Shown in pieces: positions 15,324 to 22,407 of a stretch of DNA of 42,885 nucleotides. The notes under the pieces were generated by a model. The model had not been told where the DNA came from. It was given only the letters and a program-made list of their open reading frames with translations, and searched no databases. Source of the stretch: Clostridiales bacterium (GTDB taxonomy: Bacteria > Bacillota > Clostridia > Oscillospirales > Oscillospiraceae); the NCBI GenBank assembly GCA_018374635.1, contig JAHAEW010000020.1:1-42885 (forward strand), read 5' to 3'. How positions within the stretch are numbered: the first letter of the stretch is position 1; each line of letters starts with the position of its first letter. Made by a program: the position numbers and the translations under genes.

Positions 15324-16379
15324 ATGAAAGAGATGGAGGAACTCTACCGTGAAATGCTTGCGGAGTTCCAGAGATTGACCGGGACGGCAATGACTGGGGA
15401 GAGCGATCTGGCGGTGCGCCTGTATGCGGTGGCGGCGCAGGTCCACGCCCTGTATGTACAGGGCGACTGGGTGACCCGGCAGTGCTTTCCCCAGACGGCC
15501 GCAGGCGAATGGCTGGATCAGCATGCCCGGCTGCGGGGGCTGGAGCGGCGGGAGGCCGCTGCCGCCGAGGGGATCATCCGCTTTTTCCTGGCGGCCGCTG
15601 CCGAGACCGGCGTGCTGATTCCGGCCGGGACGGTGTGCATGACAGCGGGACTGGTCCGCTTTGAGACCCTGGAGGAAGCCGTGATCCCGGCAGGCGCTCT
15701 CCAGGTGGATGTGCCCGCCCGTGCGGTAGAGACGGGGAACGGCGGCAATGTGGGAGCGGAGACCGTGACCATGATGGTCCTCCCTCCGGTGGGAGTGAGC
15801 CGGTGCGGCAACCCTCAGGCCTTTACCGGGGGAAGCGCGGCCGAGACCGATGAGGAACTGCGCGCCCGGGTGCTGGAGACTTTCCGCAGAATGCCAAATG
15901 GGGCCAACGCGGCCTTTTACGAGCAGGGGGCCATGTCCTTTGAGGAGGTGGCCGCCGCCGCCGTCCTCCCCCGCAGCCGGGGGGTAGGGACGGTGGATGT
16001 GGTGATCTCCACCCGGCAGGGGCTGCCCGGAGAGGACCTGCTGGAAACTGTGCGGGCCTATTTCCAGCTCCGGCGGGAGATCGCCGTGGATGTGCAGGTG
16101 AAGGCCCCGACGCCCAGAGAGGTGGCTGTGTCGGTACAGGTGGCTCCCGCCCAGGGCTACTCCATAGAGGAGGCCAAGGCGGGGGCCAAAGCAACGGTGG
16201 AGAGCTGGTTTGACGGGACGCGGCTGGGCCGCAGCGTCCTGCGCGCCGAGCTGAGCGGACGGGTCTTTGCCGTTCCCGCCGTGGGCAACTGTACCGTGAC
16301 GGCCCCCCAGGCCGACGTAGTCCTCCAGCCCCAGGAACTGCCCCGGCTGAGCGGCTTGACCGTGGAGGAGATGCAATGA
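15324..16379 (+). CDS. Baseplate J-like protein (XkdT-like)
   Basis: A 351-residue wedge component of the gpJ/gp6/XkdT family. The motif FTGGSAAETDEELRARVLETF is the hallmark of baseplate J proteins, preceded by GNGGNVGAETVTMMV. It forms the ring linking wedges to the hub and signals sheath contraction. I start it at the ATG at 15324, which has GGGGGGAGAGG upstream; an earlier in-frame ATG (15300) lies inside the preceding gene without such a site. Its end overlaps the next gene by 4 nt. Confidence 0.9.
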   Translation: MKEMEELYREMLAEFQRLTGTAMTGESDLAVRLYAVAAQVHALYVQGDWVTRQCFPQTAAGEWLDQHARLRGLERREAAAAEGIIRFFLAAAAETGVLIPAGTVCMTAGLVRFETLEEAVIPAGALQVDVPARAVETGNGGNVGAETVTMMVLPPVGVSRCGNPQAFTGGSAAETDEELRARVLETFRRMPNGANAAFYEQGAMSFEEVAAAAVLPRSRGVGTVDVVISTRQGLPGEDLLETVRAYFQLRREIAVDVQVKAPTPREVAVSVQVAPAQGYSIEEAKAGAKATVESWFDGTRLGRSVLRAELSGRVFAVPAVGNCTVTAPQADVVLQPQELPRLSGLTVEEMQ

Positions 16380-16951
16380 GCTGTGCCCGCTATTTGAAGG
16401 AGATGTTGGCGCCCCTGCGGGTCTACCGGCTGGAGGGGACCCTCAACGGGGCCGAGCTGGAGAGCATCGGCATGGCGCTGGACGGTCCGGCCCGCGCGCT
16501 GGAGGAATTGGAACGGGAGATGCTCCTCACCACGGCGGAGAGCTGGGGGCTGGACCGGGTGGAGTCCCTCCTGCGCCGCCGCCCGGTGGCGCAGACCCCT
16601 CAGAGCCGGCGGGAGGCCCTGGCCGCTCTGCTGCGGATCGGCGGAGACAGCTTTACCCTGGCGGCCATCAACGACAATCTCCGGGGATGCGGCGTCAACG
16701 CGGTGGTCAGCGAGACGGACACCCCCGGGAATGTGGAGGTCCGCTTCCCCAATGTGCCGGGCATTCCGGATGGATTTAAGGAAATTCGGGAAATTTTGGA
16801 GGACATCCTGCCCTGTCACCTGCTTATCCGGTATGTGTATTGGTATATCACCTGGGCGATTCTGGAGGAGCGGTTCTCCTACTGGGGGGAAATCGAGGAG
16901 AGAGGTCTGAGCTGGGATGAACTGGAAAAACTGGTGAAGGAGGATATCTGA
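16376..16951 (+). CDS. Tail protein I/XkdU-like baseplate protein (DUF2313-like)
   Basis: A 191-residue protein directly after baseplate J. The pattern (YLKEMLAPLRVYRLEGTLNG, helical centre with WGLDRVESLLRRRP, QSRREALAALLRIGG, then a C-terminal strand-turn region ending HLLIRYVYWYITW) fits the XkdU/YmfQ group, which ends the wedge and connects it to the fibres. Normal family length. An ATGA overlap joins it to baseplate J. Confidence 0.78.
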   Translation: MSCARYLKEMLAPLRVYRLEGTLNGAELESIGMALDGPARALEELEREMLLTTAESWGLDRVESLLRRRPVAQTPQSRREALAALLRIGGDSFTLAAINDNLRGCGVNAVVSETDTPGNVEVRFPNVPGIPDGFKEIREILEDILPCHLLIRYVYWYITWAILEERFSYWGEIEERGLSWDELEKLVKEDI

Positions 16952-17419
16952 ATGCGCGCAGAACAAGAGGGGCGGCATGTGATCCGCTATGAAAAGGAAA
17001 AGAGCGACAGGGTATGGGAGGCCATGGAGCGCCTGGCCCGCATCCGGGCCGCGGAACTGGACGACGGCACTGCCAGCACGGTGGCGGATCTGTTTGCCGA
17101 GTGGAGCGTGGGGACCTACTACGCCCGGGGCACGCGGATTGCCGATGGGAAGGGAAATCTCTACCGGGTGGAGCAGGATCACACATCCCAGGCCGACTGG
17201 CTCATTTCCGGCACGCCCAGCCTCTACACGCCCCTGGGGGTGACCGAGGAGGACCCGGCGGCCATTCCCCTGTGGCGGCAGCCCCTGGGAGCCCACGACG
17301 CCTACCCCAAGGGGGCGAGGGTGGAGTATGAGGGCGTGGTCTATGTCTCCCTGGTAGACGGCAATGCGTGGCCCCCCGATACCCCGGGGATGTGGCGGGC
17401 GGACTCCACGCAGCGTTGA
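16952..17419 (+). CDS. Last cluster protein, possible carbohydrate-binding tail-tip protein
   Basis: A 155-residue protein beginning one base after the XkdU-like stop. The second half has two similar short modules: WSVGTYYARGTRIADGKGNL with YRVEQDHTSQADW, and DAYPKGARVEYEGVVYVSLV with W near NAWPPDTPGMW. Such aromatic, Y/W-rich units (x-Y-x-x-G-x-x-V, then Y..) resemble chitin-binding/CBM5-12-type modules found at the ends of tail proteins of gut Firmicute phages. It may be the sole receptor-binding part here, since no long fibre or lysis gene follows. Confidence 0.6.
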   Translation: MRAEQEGRHVIRYEKEKSDRVWEAMERLARIRAAELDDGTASTVADLFAEWSVGTYYARGTRIADGKGNLYRVEQDHTSQADWLISGTPSLYTPLGVTEEDPAAIPLWRQPLGAHDAYPKGARVEYEGVVYVSLVDGNAWPPDTPGMWRADSTQR

Positions 17420-17448
17420 TTGCGTCCCTGCGCGGCATGGGGTATACT
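17420..17448 (+). promoter_or_regulatory. Promoter of the XRE-superoxide reductase fusion gene
   Basis: TTGCGT (17420-17425), 17 nt, TATACT (17443-17448), placed in the 55-nt gap after the last particle gene. Read-through from the cluster is also possible because no terminator lies between them. Confidence 0.65.
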
Positions 17449-17474
17449 GAGAGGAACGAGGAGGTGAACAGCAC

Positions 17475-18059
17475 ATGGACTGTGAAAAGATCGGAGCCCT
17501 GATCCGGGCGGCCCGGCGGGAACGGGGCATGACCCAGAGAGAACTGGGGGAGGCACTCCACATCAGCGACCGGACAGTGAGCAAGTGGGAGTGCGCCCAG
17601 GGGTGCCCCGACGTGTCCCTGCTGCCAGCCCTCTCGGCCCGGCTGGGAGTGGATCTGGAGCGGATGCTCTCGGGCGATTTGGAGCCCAGCCGGGAGAAGG
17701 GAGACAGTATGAAGCGAATCCGTTTTTTTGTCTGCCCCCACTGCGGCAATGTGGTAACGGCCACCGGGGAGGCCTCGGTCTCCTGCTGCGGCCGGAGGCT
17801 GGAGGCACTCACACCCCGGAAGGCGGAAGGAACCCACCAGCTCCGGGCGGAGGCGGTGGAGGATGAGTGGTTCCTCACGGCAGAGCACCCCATGGAGAAG
17901 GGGCATTTTCTCTCCTTTGTGGCCTTTGTGACGGGGGAGCGGTGCCTGCTCATCCGCACCTATCCGGAGTGGGAGATGCAGGTGCGCATCCCGCGCAGAG
18001 GTCATGGAAAGCTGCTCCACTACTGCACGGAGCACGGACTGTTCTACCAGCTGCTATAA
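17475..18059 (+). CDS. XRE-type DNA-binding domain fused to a desulfoferrodoxin-like iron protein
   Basis: A 194-residue two-part protein. Residues 7-62 are a classic XRE helix-turn-helix (MTQRELGEALHISDRTVSKWE). Residues 85-106 match the desulforedoxin iron site: Cys87 and Cys90 in CPHCGNVV, then Cys104-Cys105 in SCCG. The C-terminal 75 residues match superoxide reductase, with all five ligands of its iron centre present in order: His121, His138 (EHPM), His144 (KGHF), Cys184 and His187 (CTEHGLF). Desulfoferrodoxins reduce superoxide in anaerobes; joined to a DNA-binding domain this could be a redox-sensing regulator. It sits next to the particle cluster and before a strong terminator. Target genes are unknown. 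Confidence 0.85.
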   Translation: MDCEKIGALIRAARRERGMTQRELGEALHISDRTVSKWECAQGCPDVSLLPALSARLGVDLERMLSGDLEPSREKGDSMKRIRFFVCPHCGNVVTATGEASVSCCGRRLEALTPRKAEGTHQLRAEAVEDEWFLTAEHPMEKGHFLSFVAFVTGERCLLIRTYPEWEMQVRIPRRGHGKLLHYCTEHGLFYQLL

Positions 18060-18061
18060 CG

Positions 18062-18106
18062 AAAGCCCTGTTCCCGGACGTGGATGCGTCCGGGAACAGG
18101 GCTTTT
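18062..18106. terminator. Strong bidirectional terminator
   Basis: AAAGCCCTGTTCCCGGACG pairs perfectly with CGTCCGGGAACAGGGCTTT (19 bp, 6-nt loop), with T-runs in both directions. It closes the gene at 17475-18059 and the convergent minus-strand group ending at 18120. Confidence 0.95.
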
Positions 18107-18119
18107 ATCATAAAAGCGA

Positions 18120-18806
18120 TCAATCCTCGTTGGAGTAGGTGCAGAGAAGGGTGCCGGCCGCGTCATAGGCCCGGCAGGTATAGGTGAGAAAGCCGCTGTC
18201 CGGCATGGAGACGTTGGTCTGGAGGAGCCAGATCCCGCTGTCCGGGGCGGTTTCGGTGAGGGAGACAGTGGCGAGATGGTCCCCGTTTTTATTTTCGCCC
18301 CGCCAGCCCACGGTGGCTTCCACCCGATCCACCGCCGGGTCGGTGGTAAAGGCCAGGGCGCAGATCTCGGAATACCAGGTCCGATCCGGCATGCCGTCCT
18401 TCCAACCAAGAGATTCGTTATACATGGAGTGTTCCAATATGGTCAGAGAGAGCGGCTCGGAGAGGGGAAAGTTGGTGTCCAGCCACGGAGTGGAGGTATC
18501 CCGCCAAAGCCCCAGGAAGCGCTTCAGTTTGAAAAGCCGGTATCCGTCCTCATACTGCCGGAGGACCCAGGTGAAGGAGCTGGGGGGATCGTCCGCCGGG
18601 AAGGCGTGTTCCATCCGGACCTCGCCCCGGGCGGCCGTGGTCCCCTGGGGAAGGATGGCCTGCTGCTCCAGACGGACCAGGGCCAGCTCCCGGGTGGGCA
18701 TGGCAAAACCGGTGCAGACCCACAGGAAGAGCAGGGAGAAAGCCAGGAATAAAAGGCTGGCCAGAAGGGGCCAGTAGGCCCGGAGCCAGAGAAGCCGTCG
18801 TCTCAT
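18120..18806 (-). CDS. Membrane-anchored protein of unknown function
   Basis: A 228-residue protein with one clear N-terminal membrane segment (LLASLLFLAFSLLFLWVCTG, about residues 14-33) and the rest probably outside the cell. No family recognised. It is the third gene of a PadR-led group, and its ATG overlaps the preceding gene by 4 nt. The extracellular part is rich in Trp, Thr and Asp and looks like a beta-sandwich. Partners of PadR/HAAS proteins often sense envelope stress or antimicrobial peptides, which gives a weak hint. Confidence 0.75.
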   Translation of the reverse strand: MRRRLLWLRAYWPLLASLLFLAFSLLFLWVCTGFAMPTRELALVRLEQQAILPQGTTAARGEVRMEHAFPADDPPSSFTWVLRQYEDGYRLFKLKRFLGLWRDTSTPWLDTNFPLSEPLSLTILEHSMYNESLGWKDGMPDRTWYSEICALAFTTDPAVDRVEATVGWRGENKNGDHLATVSLTETAPDSGIWLLQTNVSMPDSGFLTYTCRAYDAAGTLLCTYSNED

Positions 18807-19549
18807 TCCGCACGCACCTCCTTATCCCAGGTCACGGTGAAAGTAATTTGCTCGCCGTTCCAGGCCCGGAGGGACAGGGGGGCGGCAGGGGATGCGTCCT
18901 CCTCCAGGGAGAAGATCAGCTCGCCGCCGGTGGCCAGCAGGCGGGACCAGTGGGGCGAAAAGAGGACATTCAGCCGATAAGAGGAGGGCGAGAGCTCGGT
19001 GGCGTTGGCATACTCCAGCCCGTCGCCGGGATGCTCCAGCCAGAACTGGGGGTGGGAGATGGTGACCGGGATATGGACTTCCCGTCGGGCGTCCTCGCAG
19101 TCCGGCAGGACCAGGGAGGCGCTGCCATCTACACGGATGGTGTAGACTCCCAGCTTTCCGCCTCCCGCCGCCCTGCCGGAGGCCAGGAGGGATTCGCTCT
19201 GCTCCGAGGGAGTGGAGAGGGCCATGAAGCGATCCGGCAGGGGGGAGCCGTGGGCGAGCAGATAGGCGGAGAAGAGGAGAAACAGGAGGGCCAGGGCGGT
19301 GAAGAGGATGGGGAGACGGCGGGGACAGTAGGGATAGAGCCGGTCCAGCGCGGCCCCCAGGGCGTAAGGGTCCCCCATGGCCTGCACGGCCCGTTCCCGG
19401 GCCACGTCGGGTGGGACGCCCCGGTCCTCCAGAGCGGCGGCATGGTCCTCCAGATGGGCGGTGAGCTCCGCCGTCACGGCGGCGCGGCCGTACTTGGAGC
19501 GGATGAGACGGCACACCTGCTCACAGTAGCGGGAAAAGGGATTCCGCAT
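18803..19549 (-). CDS. HAAS/DUF1700-like membrane protein
   Basis: A 248-residue protein. The first 75 residues (RYCEQVCRLIRSKYGRAAVT, then DVARERAVQAMGDPYALG) match the HAAS-type helical domain (also called DUF1700) that typically partners PadR regulators. A membrane segment follows (ILFTALALLFLLFSAYLLAH, about 80-100) and then an extracytoplasmic domain. I start it at the ATG at 19549 because GGAGG lies about 8 nt upstream; a longer frame to 19606 overlaps the regulator. It probably works with the regulator as a membrane sensor pair. Confidence 0.8.
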   Translation of the reverse strand: MRNPFSRYCEQVCRLIRSKYGRAAVTAELTAHLEDHAAALEDRGVPPDVARERAVQAMGDPYALGAALDRLYPYCPRRLPILFTALALLFLLFSAYLLAHGSPLPDRFMALSTPSEQSESLLASGRAAGGGKLGVYTIRVDGSASLVLPDCEDARREVHIPVTISHPQFWLEHPGDGLEYANATELSPSSYRLNVLFSPHWSRLLATGGELIFSLEEDASPAAPLSLRAWNGEQITFTVTWDKEVRAE

Positions 19550-19562
19550 AGGAACACCTCCG

Positions 19563-19913
19563 TTATGCCGGGGAGAGGGAACCCTCCCCCTCGGCCACGA
19601 TGGCATCCACCAGATGGCGGAAGGTGCGCCACTCCTTCCGCTTCTCCCCCAGAAGGGTGAGGCCGGTCCGGGTGATGTGGTAATACCGGCGCTTGCGGCC
19701 CGAGGGGGCCTCCTTCTCGTAGGCGGTGACGGCTCCCGCCCGTTCCAGGCCGTGGAGGATGGGGTAGAGGGTGCCCTCCCGCAGGGTAAAGGTGTGGCCG
19801 CTCTTCTCCTCCAAGGCGGCGATCATCTCATAGCCGTACTTGTCCCCCGCCGAGAGGAGGGAGAGGACCAGCAGCGTGGTGCTGCCCGCGAGCGGGTTTT
19901 TGTCGGGTCTCAT
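19563..19913 (-). CDS. PadR family transcriptional regulator
   Basis: A 116-residue winged-helix repressor of the PadR type. The typical pattern is present: an N-terminal TTLLVLSLLSAGDKYGYEMI, the recognition helix region with REGTLYPILHGLERAGAV, and the wing GRKRRYYHITRTG. Good AAAGGAGG site. It is the first gene of a three-gene minus-strand group with two membrane proteins; a palindrome over the promoter suggests self-repression. Confidence 0.92.
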   Translation of the reverse strand: MRPDKNPLAGSTTLLVLSLLSAGDKYGYEMIAALEEKSGHTFTLREGTLYPILHGLERAGAVTAYEKEAPSGRKRRYYHITRTGLTLLGEKRKEWRTFRHLVDAIVAEGEGSLSPA

Positions 19914-19948
19914 CTGGGGCCTCCTTTCTCCGGATACCTTTTTTATCT

Positions 19949-19983
19949 AGGTATAGTTTACCTGGACAGCCGAGACGCGTCAA
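19949..19983 (-). promoter_or_regulatory. Promoter of the PadR group with an operator-like palindrome
   Basis: On the minus strand, TTGACG (19983-19978), 17 nt, TAAACT (19960-19955). A 5-bp inverted repeat AGGTA-N5-TACCT (19949-19963) covers the -10 element, a good place for autorepression by PadR. Confidence 0.65.
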
Positions 19984-20004
19984 GGCGGAGAAAAAATTTT
20001 AGAA

Positions 20005-20033
20005 TTGTATTTTTGGGCCAAAAATGGTATGGT
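20005..20033 (+). promoter_or_regulatory. Promoter of the NifU-like gene
   Basis: TTGTAT (20005-20010), 17 nt, TATGGT (20028-20033), divergent from the PadR promoter whose -35 element ends 22 bp away. Start near 20040 fits the chosen ATG at 20071. Confidence 0.5.
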
Positions 20034-20070
20034 AAAAGAGAACTATGTGACCGGAAATGGAGTGTCAACG

Positions 20071-20361
20071 ATGCTGGAGAAGATCGAAGCGGTTTTAAAC
20101 GAAAAGGTGCGCCCCAAGCTGGCCGAGCACGGCGGGGACCTGAAGGTGCTCAAGTATGAGGGGGGCGTGGTCCACATTCAGCTCCTGGGCCAGTGCTCCA
20201 ACTGCCCCTCGGCCTACCTGACCACCGAGAGCGTTATCCAGGCCCAGCTCATGGAAGCCCTGCCCGAGATCGAGCAGGTGGTAGTGGATCAGACGGTCAG
20301 CGACGAGCTGTGGGAGCAGGCAAAGTCCATCCTCCGGGGCGACCCAAAGTGGAAAAGATAA
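20071..20361 (+). CDS. NifU-like iron-sulfur scaffold protein
   Basis: A 96-residue NifU C-terminal-type domain that carries or passes on Fe-S clusters. The signature is VRPKLAEHGGDLKVLKYEGG followed by the CxxC in GQCSNCPSA. Family length for the stand-alone domain. I start at the ATG at 20071; longer in-frame starts at 20005-20032 lie within the predicted promoter. It stands alone between a terminator and a divergent gene. Normal for a clostridial genome rich in Fe-S enzymes. Confidence 0.9.
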   Translation: MLEKIEAVLNEKVRPKLAEHGGDLKVLKYEGGVVHIQLLGQCSNCPSAYLTTESVIQAQLMEALPEIEQVVVDQTVSDELWEQAKSILRGDPKWKR

Positions 20362-20382
20362 GATAATCGAACAGGAAATGAG

Positions 20383-20420
20383 AAAGCTCCAGCGGATCTC
20401 CGCCGGAGCTTTTATATTTT
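20383..20420 (+). terminator. Terminator after the NifU-like gene
   Basis: AAAGCTCC...GGAGCTTTT with an inner GCGG-ATCT-CCGC stem, followed by TTATATTTT. Confidence 0.9.
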
Positions 20421-20499
20421 CCTTGGAAGGAAAATTTTTTAGTTCAGGGAAATGAAACAGGGCCGGAAACGCGTCTAATGGGTGAAAGGGGGGACGGCA

Positions 20500-20967
20500 G
20501 TGAAGGAATCGGAATACGTCCAGCGGGCTGAGGTGCTCAAGGTGCGGCTCTACCGGACGGCCCGGCTCTATCTGGGCGGGGAGCATGCCGCCCTGGATGC
20601 GGTGGACGAGGCTGTCTACAAGGGGCTGCTGGCCTGCGGGAAGCTGCGGGAACCGGCCTACTTCGACACCTGGCTCACCCGCATCCTCATCAATGTGTGC
20701 AACAGCGAGCTGCGCCGCCGTAAGCGGGAACAGACCATAGAGGAATTGCCCGAGACAGCCGCCGAGGCCTTTGACGCCCTTCCGCTGCGGGAAGCGGTGG
20801 AGCGGCTTCCGCGGGAACTGCGGGCGGTCATCGCACTGCGCTACTTTGCGGGATATACGCTGGCGGAGACAGCCCGGGCGCTGGATCTTCCGGTCGGGAC
20901 GGTATCCACCCGGCAGCGGCGGGCCCTGGAGCTGCTGCGGCTGGAACTGAGCGAACAGGAGGTGTGA
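20500..20967 (+). CDS. ECF-type RNA polymerase sigma factor
   Basis: A 155-residue sigma-70 family protein with region 2 (FDTWLTRILINVCNSELRRR) and region 4 (PRELRAVIALRYFAGYTLAE, then LPVGTVSTRQRRALELLRLE). It starts at the GTG at 20500, which has AAGGGGGG 7 nt upstream; an earlier GTG (20482) is weaker. Its stop is within 6 nt of the next ATG, and that gene codes for a DUF4179-type membrane protein, the usual anti-sigma partner. Together they would switch genes in response to an envelope signal. Confidence 0.9.
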   Translation: MKESEYVQRAEVLKVRLYRTARLYLGGEHAALDAVDEAVYKGLLACGKLREPAYFDTWLTRILINVCNSELRRRKREQTIEELPETAAEAFDALPLREAVERLPRELRAVIALRYFAGYTLAETARALDLPVGTVSTRQRRALELLRLELSEQEV

Positions 20968-20969
20968 GC

Positions 20970-22343
20970 ATGGATCGGAGACAGGAATATGAGGCCCTCC
21001 TCCGGGAGCTGGAGGAGATCCCGCCCGCGCTGGAGTACACGGTGCAGCGCTCACTCGCCCGCCGGCACCGCCGGCGCTGGGGGAGGAGACTGGGGATCCC
21101 GGCGGCCAGTCTGGCAGGTGTGTTCACCGCCTTTGTGGTGCTGGTGAATACCTCTATGCCCTTTGCCATGGCGTGCAGCGGTGTGCCGGGGCTGCGGGAG
21201 CTGATGGCGGCTGTGGCCCTCTCGCCCAGCCTGAAGGCGGCAGTGGAGCACGACTACGCCCAGTATATCGGCCAGAGCCAGACCGACAATGGCATTACCC
21301 TGCGTCTGGAATACCTGATCCTGGACCAGGGACAGATCAGCTTTTTCATGGAGGCGGAAGGGCCCTATGAGAGCTACCTGGTGAAGGCCAAATGTTTGGA
21401 TGGAGCGGGGAAGGAACTCCAGGGGGGACTGGGGATCTCCAGCGTCAGTTTTGCGGGAGATACCCTGGCCAATGCGGTGAGCCTGGTGGCCGACGACTCC
21501 TTCCAGTTCCCGGAGGAGATGCGGATGGAGTGTCGGGTGGAAGGGCAGCGCCAGACCGACGGAATCGCTCCGGAGGCAGCGCCCGGGACGGGGAGTGCGG
21601 ATGGGGAAGAGCCGGAGGCCACCTTCGTCTTTACCTTCCCGATGGACACCCAAAGCCTGAACGACTGCCGTTCCCTCCCTGTGGGGGACTGGGTGGAGGT
21701 GGACGGACAGCGCCTGCGCTTTGGCCTGGACAGTTATCCCACCCACGGCCGCCTGACGGTGGAGGAGCACCCGGACAACACCGCCCGTCTGGCCGGGATG
21801 GACTTCTATCTGGAGGATGAGACCGGGCGGCAGTACGAGGACAATCCTGCCGGTTCGGTGGGAGCCATCGGCAGCCGCCGCATGTGCGACACCACCTATT
21901 TTTCCGATCCCGCTCATCTGACGCTCTACATCACCCGGCTGGAATGGCTGGACCAGGGCCGGGAGCGTGTGACGGTGGATCTGGAGACCGGAACGGTGGA
22001 GGGCATGCTGCCCGAAGGGGTGAGTGTATACGCCCGCCGGGTCGGCGCAAAGGAGGCCGAGGTGGCCTTCCTGGCCCCCAATCCACCGGAGAGCAGCGAG
22101 ACAAACATCGTCTTGTACCAGGTGGCCCAAGAGGTGCGCTGGAAGGACGTCAGCGGCGCAGAGCAGACCGCCTGGAGCCACAGCAGCAGGAGCGGAGGGG
22201 AGATCTGGCCCGGGACACCCTGCCCGGAGGGCTATTTTGCGGAGATCTGGAATCTGGAGGACTGCCCGGACACTGTGGAGATCGACCTGCACTTCTCCCG
22301 GCGCAATACGCTGGAGGAGCCCATCGCGGTCACGCTGCAATAG
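20970..22343 (+). CDS. DUF4179-type membrane protein, probable anti-sigma factor
   Basis: A 457-residue protein with a cytoplasmic N terminus (about 45 residues, RRQEYEALLRELEEIPPALE), one membrane segment (IPAASLAGVFTAFVVLVNTS, about 45-64) and a large extracellular domain starting with MACSGVPGLRELMAAVALSP, which is a DUF4179 hallmark. Proteins of this type bind and hold an ECF sigma factor until a signal arrives. The ATG at 20970 has AGGAGGT 6 nt upstream. It overlaps the tail of the sigma gene's ribosomal context, so the two are co-translated. Confidence 0.85.
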   Translation: MDRRQEYEALLRELEEIPPALEYTVQRSLARRHRRRWGRRLGIPAASLAGVFTAFVVLVNTSMPFAMACSGVPGLRELMAAVALSPSLKAAVEHDYAQYIGQSQTDNGITLRLEYLILDQGQISFFMEAEGPYESYLVKAKCLDGAGKELQGGLGISSVSFAGDTLANAVSLVADDSFQFPEEMRMECRVEGQRQTDGIAPEAAPGTGSADGEEPEATFVFTFPMDTQSLNDCRSLPVGDWVEVDGQRLRFGLDSYPTHGRLTVEEHPDNTARLAGMDFYLEDETGRQYEDNPAGSVGAIGSRRMCDTTYFSDPAHLTLYITRLEWLDQGRERVTVDLETGTVEGMLPEGVSVYARRVGAKEAEVAFLAPNPPESSETNIVLYQVAQEVRWKDVSGAEQTAWSHSSRSGGEIWPGTPCPEGYFAEIWNLEDCPDTVEIDLHFSRRNTLEEPIAVTLQ

Positions 22344-22361
22344 CACATCAGAACGACAAAA

Positions 22362-22393
22362 GGGGCATGGCCTTTCGGCCATGCCCCACTTTT
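22362..22393. terminator. Bidirectional terminator between the anti-sigma gene and pyruvate carboxylase
   Basis: GGGGCATGGCC-TTTC-GGCCATGCCCC, an 11-bp perfect stem with a T-run on both sides (ACTTTTAT forward, TTTTGTC reverse). It serves both convergent genes. Confidence 0.93.
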
Positions 22394-22407
22394 ATGGACA
22401 GATCGAT

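Larger units (their letters stand above)
4069..17419 (+). mobile_element. Compact PBSX-like head and contractile-tail cluster (prophage remnant or domesticated particle)
   Basis: Twenty-one consecutive same-strand genes with short gaps or 1-14 nt overlaps encode DNA packaging, head, neck, sheath, tube and baseplate proteins in the order known from Bacillus subtilis PBSX. Capsid, terminase and portal are intact by length and motif. Missing are integrase, excisionase, repressor, replication genes, holin, endolysin, a long tail fibre and a normal tape measure. No direct repeats resembling attachment sites and no tRNA were seen at the edges. Base composition looks like that of the host genes. The boundaries given are those of the first and last particle gene. 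Confidence 0.85.

Noticed and set aside
4069..17419. Tailocin (headless contractile bacteriocin) interpretation
   Set aside because: Terminase, portal, protease and capsid genes are all present and look intact, so a headless particle is not the simplest reading.
17420..17474. Right attachment site of a prophage
   Set aside because: No repeat matching the 3995-4068 region was found, and the stretch is better explained as a promoter.
20453..20478. TGAAAC and CGTCTAA before the sigma factor gene as an autoregulated ECF promoter
   Set aside because: The two elements are only 13 nt apart; ECF promoters need about 16-17.
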